Source: Diphasiastrum complanatum (Eukaryota; Streptophyta; Lycopodiopsida; Lycopodiales; Lycopodiaceae). From it: 64,000 nt of DNA. The stretch is from the NCBI GenBank assembly GCA_029204225.1, contig CM055097.1:52254924-52318923 (forward strand), written 5' to 3'. The notes beneath the pieces were generated by a model, which was not told the DNA's origin, ran no database searches, and worked only from the letters and a program-made list of their open reading frames with translations. Positions 1 through 11,800 of this stretch are shown in pieces. The translations under genes were made by a program, and so were the position numbers. The first letter of the stretch is position 1; every line of letters starts with the position of its first letter.

Positions 1-190
1 TTGACAGAGTTATAGCCATCTAAATGCTGGATATTACCTCATAAATTTCCAATAAAAAAATCATAAAAAACAAGCAATGTTTGACCAAAAACATAGCCTA
101 GAATCATAAATCATGGAAAACCACCCAACCAAGTAAAGAAATCGATCAATCTCCAACAACTTCACCCTTGAGCTCCGAGCCAAGGAAGAT

Positions 191-192
<2 letters not shown>

Positions 193-260
<68 letters not shown>
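193..260. repeat. (GA)n microsatellite
   Basis: An uninterrupted GA dinucleotide run of about 68 bp. It is one of several long pure GA/CT tracts in the window and carries no coding signal. Confidence 0.95.
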
Positions 261-263
<3 letters not shown>

Positions 264-2640
264 TTAACAGAGCAAAGTTCCTCTTACCCTTTATTCATAG
301 ACTAACAAGGTAGCACATAGCTGAAAAGTATATAGTACTAATAAAAGCACCGTAAAGCGAAACATATATCAGACATCCAGGTACCTGCCACCATCCCACC
401 ATCCCACCACACAAAACCGCACAAGTTAGCACAGTGAGGAAGACATGTGTCAACACTGAATGCCATTGTTATCCATATACAAAATACGTTAAGCTTAGCT
501 AAGCAGCTTGCAATGTAAAATAAAGTTTTATTGTAGTCCAATCTTCCCTTACTAGTTTTTATTATAAGTACTAATGGCCAAACCATACTAGTACCGTATC
601 AGGGCATCCACCATACTGATCAATTTGCTGGTTTTGTCCGTATCGTTAAATAAAACACATTACGCATTTGAAAACAAGCCATAAAGAGCATAGCAAATAA
701 TGAGCGTGTAAGCGGTTTGGACCGGTACATGAGCTGGCGGCAAATCCATGCCATCCCATCACTCTTGTCTATAAACCGACAATGTATGGTGCTCGTGACT
801 TCTTGAGCAAATCCATGCTATACAAGAGTCCGCAAACCTTACTTACCGTTCTTACAATTTCAAGTCACATTAGTGCTTTAGACATTATCGGAGAAATTGT
901 TATAAGATAGTGCAACTAAACATTTGCGTAAGCATATTCATACTAAGACCAGGGCAAATTCCATGCCATTCCGATCCTATGCATGAATTCGTTCTTGGTA
1001 CAAAACCATGGACTTACAAGAACACACAAGAAGTATGCAAATCCTTATCTAGAAACCAACCAGCTATAAATTCCAGGGTTATGATCATTCAAAAAGCAAC
1101 CATTGATCTATTGTAGAAAAATATACACGTTATCATATCATACTACTTTTTTTGTAGACTTTTGTCAGGCTTACTCTATCACCCTACGTTTTGAGCCATA
1201 CTAATAAAAACTTGTGAGAATATATGCATTTCTTACCTGAATGGTAGACTAAACCGATTCTTGCGAAGCGATCACGTTTGTGGTATGTAGTTGCGAAGAT
1301 TGACCTTCCGTATCCATTTCTGAGAATCACCATAGTGTAGAGACATGTGTACGAATAGTCCAATTAGTTTATAGTATGTACCAAACGAGTTTATTGTCCT
1401 CTTTTAAAAGCATAATCTGGAGTGTAAATGTTCTGAGTGTCATACGTACCTTATACCTGATGTCAATCGAGTATACCTAAACCCTTTGTGCTCTTTTATG
1501 CTGTAAAACTGTGTGAGACAGAGATAATCACATGTATTATCATTAATCTATTATTGTAGTGAGCTCTTATTCGATTCTAGTGGTTTCTTTCATCAACCAT
1601 CAGTATATTGTGATAATGACATATTTCTAGCACATGTGTGAGAACTTGTGAAGAACAATGCGTGCTTTGTGAGAACTTGTGAAGAACAATGCGTGATTTG
1701 CTGTCAAACTAGTGAGCTTTGATAGTTCTCAAACTACTTATCACTGGTCAGCGATTTTTGCCATATTTCTCAGCAGGAGCCTCAATACTCGCGTTGTAGC
1801 ATTCAGTGCAATACTATAAGCTACCTCAGCGATTTCATGCATATGTGGTAGCACTACCACAACCTTCATCGCTGTCAAATGGGCTCCTAATCAAGCGCCC
1901 TCAGATGGCCATCGCTGGCTTGTAGGACAAATACATATACTAGCAAATATTGAAAGCAATCATGCATGCATAAATCCGTTTGATCCTCTCATATGCTTGC
2001 TACAAAAGCTATTGCTGATATAACAAGAATGTCAAAGGTTGCAACCGAATTCATCCATCTCTTTTGCATACAAAGTGTTCAAAGTAGAAGTAAACAAGTA
2101 AGAAGGCCACTTACCAAATTATTTCGGAGTTTGCTCTCTGATCGTTGTCGTGTAAGCTCTCACACTGCAATTCTTGTTGTGCCTAAGCAGAAGGTAAGAG
2201 AGGATGATGAGAGAAGAGGAGAGAGGGCATGGAGAAAGCCTACAGGCCCATTCCTTCCTCATATAGATGCATTTGAAACAAGAGTACTCAAGAAGCAGAG
2301 GCTGTAGGATATACCTTCACTAATCTTGACCGTTGAAGTGGCTTTGGTGGTTTTCAAATTTCCCTCCAAATGTTACAAAGGGTCATATATATATTTTTAA
2401 CAAAAACTAAGGGCTAAGTGTAGAATAGAGAAGTTGCATACCATTCATGCGAAAGAAAGAAAGAAAGAAAGAAAGCTTTATTAATGTCTTTTCCATGCCA
2501 AAAGGCATATAAGACTAATGAAGTACTTGTCATGTATGTGGTAACCATGGGAGCGTATAAAAACGTCTCCAAACTGTAATAAAGAAAACATCTACTACAA
2601 ACTAAAATAGACACGCATGCGAGAATGCGCATAATAATAA
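261..2640. other. Intergenic DNA, no gene recognised
   Basis: AT-rich sequence with only short unrecognisable reading frames. The longest, 1993-2307 (+, 104 codons), resembles no family I know and is low-complexity and basic near its end. A 31-bp tandem duplication lies at 1637-1697 and a short (GAAA)n run near 2452-2475. Confidence 0.6.
1637..1697. repeat. 31-bp tandem duplication
   Basis: Two adjacent, nearly identical units that begin TGTGAGAACTTGTGAAGAAC. The second starts 31 bp after the first. They differ only near the unit end. Confidence 0.85.
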
Positions 2641-3345
2641 TCATATGTATCTAGGGTAAGATGTCAAGGTTGTGCTGCTGCTGTAAAAAGATGTAATGCG
2701 AGCCACAGAATGGAAAAGCACTGGAGCCTGCCGGCGGCGTCTGTGAGCATGAGCATGTGCATGTGTAGTAGTAGTAGTACGCCCCTGCGTAGAATGTCTA
2801 GTAATCCTGGTGGTAACATGATGGTGGGAGGTACACTGTCTCTGATCTCTATGAGCATGAGAGTGGCCAACATCCTCGTCGCCATCCTCATCATAATCCT
2901 CATCCTCAGGTACTAAATCACGCGATCTACGTCTAGTAAAGAACGAAGTAATCAATGGCTATGAGATAAAATGTTGGGGTGTCTCGTATAAATCTCTTCG
3001 TAGTCTGGACATCTCGTGTACCATCAGAGCGACACACGATGGGCCCTCATAAGCTATGAGAGAGCGTAGAGCGGTAGGCATATCTCGGAACAGGCAATGA
3101 TATCGCCCTCTAATCTCATAATATACAGGGCACCTAAATATAAAGTGCTCCTCAGACTCCACCTCACCTAGAGAGCAGAACTGGCAAATCTGCTCCTCTC
3201 TAGGAATACCGTGGAACCTCCCAGTCTCAATAGCTAGCTGATGAGAGGACACCCTGAGCTGCCCCAATGTGAATCTGAGGCAATGTGACAATCCCGAGTC
3301 CAAGTAGCGCGGCATGACCAGGGTCCCTGATGCATCTAGCTCCAA
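2641..3345 (-). pseudogene. LINE-type (non-LTR) retrotransposon ORF2 C-terminus, one in-frame stop
   Basis: The reading frame from 3345 to 2959 (128 codons) has the C-terminal architecture of plant non-LTR reverse transcriptases. It shows a 'LRFTLGQLRVSSHQLAIETG' segment, then a Cys/His zinc-binding pattern (CQFC..., EEHFIFRC) of the zf-RVT type. The frame meets one TAG at 2959-2961, then stays open in the same register from 2955 to 2641. That extension is acidic (EDEDYDEDGDEDV) and then rich in His, Arg and Thr. Reverse transcriptase and endonuclease are not present upstream: a (GA)n tract abuts the fragment at 3373-3481. This is a 5'-truncated LINE copy, as is usual for such elements. Whether the tail belongs to the original ORF is inference from the shared frame. 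Confidence 0.7.
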
Positions 3346-3370
3346 GAAATGAGTCCAATAGAAAGCTGGC

Positions 3371-3835
<465 letters not shown>

Positions 3836-4070
3836 TTTGCTTTGATAGCTTTGGAGGATTTTTTTTTTCTCAAGGCGAGCAATCTTGAGGTATTTTTATA
3901 CTCGTAGATGGCCTTTAATGTATCCCAAGCATTCTTGAGAGAGACACATGCTTCTATCTAACTAAGAATCTCATTGGACATATTCATCTTTATGTAGTGA
4001 AGTGCCATTGTAGATATCTTCTTGAACCTCACATTATCTTGAAGGATTTAGGCTCCTCCTCAATCCCATT
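3836..4070 (-). pseudogene. Ty1/copia gag (UBN2-type) fragment
   Basis: The minus-strand translation shows a copia gag core, with 'FKKISTMALHYIKMNMSNEI', an in-frame TAG, then 'LKNAWDTLKAIYEYKNTSRL'. The A-W-D-x-L and Y-E-x-K-x-x-S-x-x-L-x-L-R motifs are hallmarks of the UBN2/retrotran_gag family. No zinc knuckle or pol region is attached. It is a decayed fragment. Confidence 0.65.
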
Positions 4071-4259
4071 ACTATATCTGGGAGACCTTAAAGTACTAGA
4101 ATTGATTCTATTTAACCTAAGTGAATTGATTCCATTGACTATCTTATAAACCTGTAAATTAGAATATTTAAATCATCTGCATTTTTGAATTGTTTCGTCG
4201 CACAGTTCGCATTTTTGGGTCATGAGGAAAATTCATCCCTAGGTCTAAAACACTTAGAA

Positions 4260-4620
4260 AATAACTCTTTTTCCCGACACTTTCGCATTTTCGCATTTTT
4301 TGCGAAAAAGGCGACACTGTTTTGAAATGCCTTAGAAATGTTTTCTGGCCTATTGTCGCATTTTTTCGCCTTTTGGAAAAAAGCGACACTTGCCCTTAGA
4401 AAAGCAACACTAACCTTAGAACTGGTTTCTGCCCTACTGTCGGCTTTTTGGCCCTTGGAAAAAAAGCGACACTGTCCCATTTTTTGCCTTTTTGAAAAAA
4501 GCGACACCGTCTCCAAATGCCTTACAAAAGTTTTTACGCCTACTGTCGGGTTTTTCACCTTTAAAAAAAAAGTGACACTGCCCTTGAAAAAGTGACACTG
4601 CTCTTAAAGTCGCGAAAAAT
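4260..4620. repeat. Degenerate minisatellite with GCGACACTG core
   Basis: The motif GCGACACTG, or close variants (GCGACACTT, GCAACACT, GCGACACCG, GTGACACTG), recurs at least six times. It is separated by T- and A-rich segments such as TTTTTTGCC...GGAAAAAA. Unit length is irregular. Reading frames here are periodic (SVAFF..KAKK on the minus strand) and look like repeat by-products. Confidence 0.7.
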
Positions 4621-4949
4621 GTCCTTTAGCAAAAACGTGAAGGTCTGCAGCATGAAGGCACTGTGCAACGGGCAAGAGGCAGCTAATTCATGGAGGACAA
4701 TGATAGAAAGCTGGAATCAATTTTCTTTAAGGCTGATGCATTTTTTTTATTAGATCTTTTAATTTAACCAGATCCCTGGATTGATCACATAAAGGATCAA
4801 CAAAGGATACAGACAAAGATATACAGAGTATACGAAAGAGCAGCAGGTGGCCTGGTAAGCCAAAAATCGCAGGTCATTATTTGTGATTTCTAACATCACG
4901 ATTGGCTTTGGCATACACTTTATAACCTACAGGTGGAGTTTCAAGCAGT

Positions 4950-5255
4950 TTGGAGATGGCAAACATCAATGAGGCAATTTCGGGCGATGCAAGCAAACTT
5001 GATGGGGCTTCTAACTACAACATCTGGAAATTCAAAATGAAGAGCATTTTGATGGAGAAAGAGTTGTGGGAGATCGTGGCAGGTATTGAAGTCCGGCCAA
5101 ATACCACTCCATGTGACATGAGGGCCTTTGATAAAAAGGCACAAAGAGCATTGTCCTTAATCAATCTTTTAGTGAAAGACCATGTAATCACTCATATAAG
5201 TGATGCCACGACGGCTACAGCACTAAGTGAGGCGCGTATCAAGGAAGAAATATAG
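4950..5255 (+). pseudogene. Ty1/copia gag N-terminal fragment (family B)
   Basis: A 101-codon frame begins MEMANINEAISGDASKLDGA and contains 'SNYNIWKFKMKSILMEKELW', the N-terminal copia gag motif (G-x-N-Y-x-x-W-x-x-x-M-x-x-x-L). It continues with 'KAQRALSLINLLVKDHVITH' and stops early. The second motif recurs at about 59.0 kb ('QKALSLINLVMKDHVIAHIS'), so both fragments come from one copia family. Zinc knuckle and pol are absent. Confidence 0.75.
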
Positions 5256-5634
5256 ATCTAGCAGTAGCTAGTTCCTTTTGTGAGAAGAGAACACCTTTCT
5301 CACGCCGACGCGCTGATTTGGGAAACAAACAACGCTCAAGAAAGAGTTTCAATGTACACTCGATTATGATATTATAGACGAGTACATCCTTTTCTGTTCA
5401 ATGTGTAATCTGTGAATGCTGCGATGCTTGTTTAATTTTATCAGTAGATATATTTTCGCTGTCATTAAGACATTATCTGTTGTTCATAAACTTATAGTCA
5501 GATTAGCAGTAGCTATCTGTCGTTCGAAGGATGATTGATTGCGGGTTGAGGCAGTAGCCTTATCCGACAGATCGACTCCATCTGAGCTTCATCGCTTTCC
5601 ATCACTCCTAAGGTTCGAGGCATCACAGATATAT
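5256..5634. other. No gene recognised
   Basis: The sequence after the gag fragment has no open frame or recognisable RNA gene. It could be degraded retroelement sequence, but I see no paired LTR. Confidence 0.4.
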
Positions 5635-5815
5635 TTAAGAGACTCGTGATCCGTCATAAACATGAATTTAGATCTGTACAAATAATGTCTCCAAATCTTT
5701 AACGCATATGGATGACAACAAAAAGTTCTTTCTCATAAGTAGAATATCTACTTTGAGTTGGGTCCAACTTCTTGCTTTCAAAAGTCATAGACCTACCATC
5801 CTGTTTTTACAAATT
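5635..5815 (-). pseudogene. Ty3/gypsy RNase H fragment
   Basis: The minus-strand translation, with two or three frame changes, gives 'MTFESKKLDPTQ', 'YSTYEKELFVVIHALKIWRH' and 'YLYRSKFMFMTDHESLKYI'. These are the F-x-S-x-K-L, E-K-E-L and T-D-H-x-S-L signature blocks of Ty3/gypsy RNase H. It closely resembles the RNase H of the element at the right edge of the window (63.7-63.9 kb). Other pol domains are not recognisable around it. Confidence 0.7.
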
Positions 5816-7899
5816 TATTATGAGGAACTATGTAAGATGGAAAATTATGATATAAGATCCATATAGCACTAGTAGTAGGATTGGTCTATTAGTAGCTTGT
5901 TTTTTATGAGCTACACTCCTTGTCATCAACAATAAAGACTACCTTCTATCATAAACCAATTCCATGATGAATTGTATCAATAGGCTCGTTTTCAAAATTC
6001 ACACCATCAAAACTACAAGTTTTGCACATTCATTACAAGACCCTCTAAAGCATGGAGACTAATAACTACCTTTAAGATCAACAAGGAATGAACTAGTTAC
6101 ATTACATAATGTGGAGGTGACATGCTAACACACAAAGCATGTAGATTTGAAAAACTGTTCTAAAAAATATGATGATCCAATTGTCAATAATTGTCAACAA
6201 ATTAAGCTAGAAAAGTGTTTGCCCATTCACGATGCTCTTTATTTCCAAAACAAAATGTCCTTCTATGGAAGCATATCCTAAATTTCCATCAATTAATCTT
6301 TGTAAATCCTTTGGATTTTATATTGATTCCAATTCTCCCGTTCAAAATGATTCTCATGAGGCAAGTATCTCCACCACAAATACAGCATGATCTCTTTATA
6401 TTTATCTCTTTGACAATCTTAAGTAATCATGTCAACGTATGAGTGTCTAGTTAGTTACTTCATCGTGATGCATGCAAGTGTGTAAGCTATTTTCTTGGAT
6501 GAAATAGTCATGCCACTAAGTGCATGCTCTTTCTTCTTTAAAATGTCTCAACTTTTTAGCCATAATTGATCTATACTTTTCCTCAATTGCCTACAAAAAT
6601 TTGGTGCTTGCTTACATGTAAAATCATGAAAGATTGTGCGTTGTGCCATTAGTCGTAAATAACTATTTCAATAGATAAAAGTTTGCTTTAATTGGAGAAT
6701 CCATATAGACCTTATTTTTGAATAGTGCATGTTGAGAAATTTTTTGCTAAGGTCTCTGTCACCAAAGCGATTCTTGATAAGAATATGCATTGGGTAGGGA
6801 CTCTTCAAACATCTGACTTTGGCACCCTCATAAAGTGCCCATCTTGGTCTAACAATATGTATTATGCGTAGTATTTAGAATATTTGCACCCATATCTCTT
6901 ATTGTATTTTGATATTAAAATTGTCAAAATTTTCGAAGGGTTTATTCCATAGAAACTTATTTTCATAAAATTTGTGACAAAAAAGATCCACATGTTTTCG
7001 ACCAGCCTAACAAAATTCTCTATAACAAGCATATTACCCAAGTGTACGTAACTAAGATAATCATGTTTGAAGTTTTGCTTTATTAGTACTTTGCAACTTT
7101 ACCCAATAGAACTATCATAAATCTTTGAAACTCTACAAGACCTCCCTAACTTGATGAAAAAACAATCAATCGTATGCACATTTGAAGAGTGAAATCATGT
7201 GAAGAATGTAGAGTAGAGTAGGACCAACACACTTGGTTAAACTATTTCAATTTTAGTTGGATTGGGCGATGAAGTCCTTGTTGCCAAGAAATTTGTCCTA
7301 TTGTTGCCATGTATTATGGCAAGGAGTTACTTTTGAGCATGTGCAATGAGTTTTGTCATAGATATTTAATGTATTACACTCTATCTCAATGTGAAATATG
7401 TATAAAGACATATGCATGGGTCATGATGAAAGGTAAATAAATCCAATTAGTGGGGTGGATAAGGCTAGACAATGCCATTGATCATTAACAAGGTGACATT
7501 AACACTTCAAAAGCAATTAGGACAAATATGTGGTGTAGAAACAGCTCACATCATGCAATATGTGGGAGGAGCACTGGCAATCCAAGACAGGAAAAGCAAT
7601 AGCATGATAGAAAGCATACATGAAAGGCCATGTACATTACAAAAGGCCAAGAAAAGGGAGTGACTACCCACTAAGCATTAACTAACTTTGGGAGAAAGCA
7701 TTGTTTAAAGCATGAGTCAAGTTTTCACTAAAAAGCGAACAAGTTCGATACATGTAATCAACCACATACAATTAGATACCCATATAACGGTATATAAGTG
7801 CACCTATCTTGCACCAACGAATCACAAAAATTTAAGTGAATAAGTGGACTTAGAGTTAGGTAGATGCACGATACCAACCAAAGAAGATAGGCACATAAG
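5816..7899. other. Intergenic DNA, no gene recognised
   Basis: AT-rich sequence. The upstream part of the gypsy element may persist in the first few hundred bases, but I cannot recognise any RT motif. A few frames of 60-75 codons show no family signature. Confidence 0.4.
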
Positions 7900-7985
7900 T
7901 GCATTTTGGTTTCCAAAGGGGGCTTGAATATGGGACCAAAAAAACTTTGGATGCCAAGCTAACCAACTGAGCCAACCCTTGGATG
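7900..7985 (-). repeat. tRNA-like SINE head or tRNA pseudogene, copy 1
   Basis: Read on the minus strand, the segment has a perfect RNA polymerase III A-box, TGGCTCAGTTGG (7963-7974), and a B-box-like ATTCAAGCC near 7922-7930. CCAAGGG at the 5' side can pair with CCCTTTGG at the 3' side, like an acceptor stem. An approximately 88% similar copy lies at 13536-13622. The region between the boxes does not fold into a convincing anticodon arm, so a tRNA-derived SINE head or tRNA pseudogene is likelier than a working tRNA. Confidence 0.55.
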
Positions 7986-8829
7986 ATTGATAGCATAGTA
8001 GATATCACATCCGCTTTCCTTGAAGTCACATTGAAGGGTTATGCTAGCCAGTAGATCAGGTAGATAGTCAAGATAAATAGTAACAATATTTGATCAATGG
8101 TCAAATTGAGCAAACAACTGGATAATCTAACCAACTTCAAGCTCTAAAAGAAACCAATGCTCATTTACAAGAGCTAGGGTATTTCATTTTGCATTGGTTC
8201 AAGTCATTTAAATGGAACGTTTCAAAGTTGAAAGGTTCCGAGGTAAGTTCAATCAAATTACAGTTCAAAAGAATATGTTCCAATCCAACATTCTCAATCA
8301 CAAAGAACAATTAATAAAATTAATGCTCAACCAAATAGACCTTAGAGAATATGCAAAACATAATATTATTGTGGAGTGCCAAGGCACTAGGAGACCCACA
8401 TCAACTCATAAGAAGATGTGTTTATTGCTCAATATTCAAGGCTCTTATATCACTTATTAATGACTCAGTCACACATAGCTTAGATGTTCTTTTGCAATGA
8501 GTTATTGATCAGACAAGATTTATCTGAAAAACTAAGTTGCTGATCAGCACTACAGAAGATCATAATCACCACACTGCAAGGATATATTGAGCGTTCTTTT
8601 CAGCCATGGAACAGAATGCAGAATTGGTTCTCTGAAATATAACCAAGCTTTTTGTACCGTCCTCATCAGTATGTTCTTTGATAACTACTCAGAGGAAAAA
8701 GCAATTGACTCATCATCTCATTAGAGTCCATGCCTCCATGCTATTGATATGTTGACACGACCAGTCACCATGTCAACTCAAAACTAGAAAGCGTGAAAGA
8801 AGGCCACCTGACCAAGAAATAAGGCAAAC
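7986..8829. other. Downstream flank of VPS22, no gene recognised
   Basis: No supported coding sequence. The first part of the VPS22 3' UTR should lie just below 8830. I see no clear polyadenylation signal at a standard distance. Confidence 0.4.
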
Positions 8830-11800
8830 TCATGATGACAGCTCTGAACCTGCTTCAACAGCACCAGATGTGGAGCCAACACAAGGGAACCAGAACCGAC
8901 GAATTCCATCAGGATGGCCATCATCCACCATTGCTAATCCTTCCTGCTCATCATCAACCAAATTGAAGTTACAAGCAACACAGAGAAAGTTACAAAGATT
9001 TTGGCATTTACCAAACAAAAACTTGCAGAGTTCTGTCAAGATTGTTGTGAATATACACTGCAATCTTTGTTTTGTATTTGGTACTTTCAATCTGGTTGTA
9101 CTATGATCTTGCCTCTCCTAAATCTGGTGAGTTGTTCTCCCTAGTATCTGTTGTTAGCAAGTAGATTTATCACCATAGTTCCAATAATGATTGCTACTAA
9201 AACTTTATCTGGTAGATGGTAAACTAGGACGGAATTATTAGACAGCTTCTCCTAACATTAAATGCAAACACATAGATCTAGAGGTGTCACCACATTAGGC
9301 ATGCAAGGTTCTAAACAGAAAAATAGATGCATTAGGCAACGAATGTGCTATACTAAATTAAAATTTGAGACAGCCCTTGAATCTGGTTTCCAGCAGATCA
9401 AAAGTACACATGCATACCTTCATCAGCGTTTCAAGTGTATCGATAACTCTGCCAGAGTGCCACATAAGAGAAACTTGGACTTCTTCGCTTGTTACATACC
9501 CTCGAGCCTGAAGCAATGACAGCTTTTTTAGAAAGCGCGTTTCTTCGTGAACTGTTTTCACACATCATCAAAAGTTGAGCAATGTCTACTAAGATAAACA
9601 CCAATAGATAGAAGCACGTGCTTCCTATGAAAGCAAACCTAGAAATTATATAAATACCTGAGCGATTTCCAGAATTTGATTATGATCTTTATTGAGTTCT
9701 GTTGGCACAGAGCGAACTAATTTTCTATTTCCCACACTAAAAACCTCAAAGCCACTTCCCAATGCCTGCATTGCATAACGAGAAAAAGCAGCCATTAAAT
9801 ACTCTTAAGTAGACACACATTATCACAAAACACATCAAGGGGCTGAGCTCCAAATTGCACTGAAATATCCTGATTAGGACAAACACATTTTCCTTTGTGA
9901 CAGCATATTATACCTTCATTTTAGTTAAAAACTGCTTGAAACAAATAGAAGTTTGTAAAATTATAAAATTTATATTATAACCATACGTTTGTAAGCCCAA
10001 AATGTTATGTATGAGCCTATAAATATATCTTGGCTATGTGCAAATTTGTCATCCAAAATGTAAAACTGAGACAGGGCCGACCAGGATAAAATGTGCAGAC
10101 ACAGTTTTAAAGAGCAGGTATGCAAAATCACGAAGATTAACCCCGTCACCAATCGACTAGTACAGGTCCTAGCTCCCACTCAAGGATAAGTACGTGCTAA
10201 AAAGATATGCATGGTGCAATCATGTATTAGAATATCATGTTTTATATGTTTTAAGTAGAAAGATAATGACCTCTACAATAAAATGACTGCTAGCATCCTT
10301 TGGTTCAACAGGTCAGCATCACCCTTGGATTAGTGAAAAGATTCCTTGAGTTTATGATAAACAAAATACTATCACGTAACCAAATATCGGAAATAGACTA
10401 TCCAAATCCAGTGAGCCTTCGTCATATAAGAGCCCCTTTGACAAGTGACTGAGAGACAAATGAACTGTCATAGTTCAACACCATCTTTTATTCTAAGGGG
10501 CACTCCTCTAAGAATGTTTCAAGTCTCCACAAGAGCTTAGAATTTCATATGTCGAAGTTATGTCTATAAATAGCAAGTGATATCGATTAACCTTATGCTT
10601 CCCTATACTTTTCATAGAGTAATTCTTCCTAATTATCCAAGAAACAGCGTGGCCAAAACTTTCAACTGGTCTGGTAACTGGGGTAAAAATTCTCATCACC
10701 TCAAGGTCTGCAGTTTGATTCCCGTCAGCCGCACATAGAAAAGACAAAATGCTTTCAAGTAGAAAAATGAAGGGCACAGAACAGCTACTATTTGCTAAGC
10801 AGGTACTCTGCTTCTCACTCTGGAACTACAATGAAACTGTTTCCTCAGCTTTACTGTATGTGCTAGAGCTTGGCACGGGAAAATGGTAGGTTAGTTGCCC
10901 TCTACGAGCATAATTCATATTACATTCCAATGAAAACCTAAACAGAACACCATGCAAGTGTATATTCCATAGAATGCTGTTCCGCACCTCTTGGTACAGA
11001 ACGTTCTGTTCCATACATGTGGAATGTGATTGAAAAATCGATTAAGTAGATAATTAGGGCATTGTTTTGAAAAGCCTGATTTTTTTAACAGCCTATGAAT
11101 CGCTTTTGAAAGACCAGTATTTTAGAGTTTCTGGCAGCATAGGATCCTAACAGTGGCAGTATAGATGGACCTTGGAGTTTCTGGCAGGATCGAGGCACTG
11201 GTTTCTACCAGCTTCACTGACCATGGAAGTTTTGCTTGTCAATCTTTAATATATTATGCATTCAGTATACATTACCTGAACTGTCAGTATTTTAATCAAC
11301 CAGGGGAAAGACCACAATGACAGAGATCTGAAAATAATTTCTGAAGGCAGGGTACTGTCCAGTTTCGATTTAACAAAAGATTGCAACCACATACATCTGA
11401 GGCAGTTTTGATTGACGATCACTAGTTTCTGAGGTACTTTCAGTTTGCAAACACTAGTTTCTGAGGAGGCAAATCAAGGCTTGTAAAATTTTTTAAAATT
11501 TCTCAAAAACAAAGAAAAATGTATCTAACGTATTTTTACATAAACTAAAAATACATACGGAACACATACGAAATGACATGCTCATTCCATACGCTATGGA
11601 ACTATGACTATATTCTTTGTATGTAGTGAGACAAGGCTCAAACAGAATACTTGTGTTGCTGATAGCATCCCTTGACTACAAAAAATGGAAGATAGATAGA
11701 ACTCCCATTCCCCACATGAATTTGCAGGGTAGAAATTCCACCAATGATAAATGTATTATTCTCATAACTCTCCTCCACGTGTACCAATAATGGCAGCTAG

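Noticed and set aside
1993-2307. 104-codon plus-strand frame
   Set aside because: No recognised family, no splice or promoter support, and a biased composition; not listed as a gene.
7900-7985. Functional tRNA gene
   Set aside because: A- and B-boxes and an acceptor-like stem are present, but no proper 7-base anticodon loop can be drawn; a SINE head is more likely.
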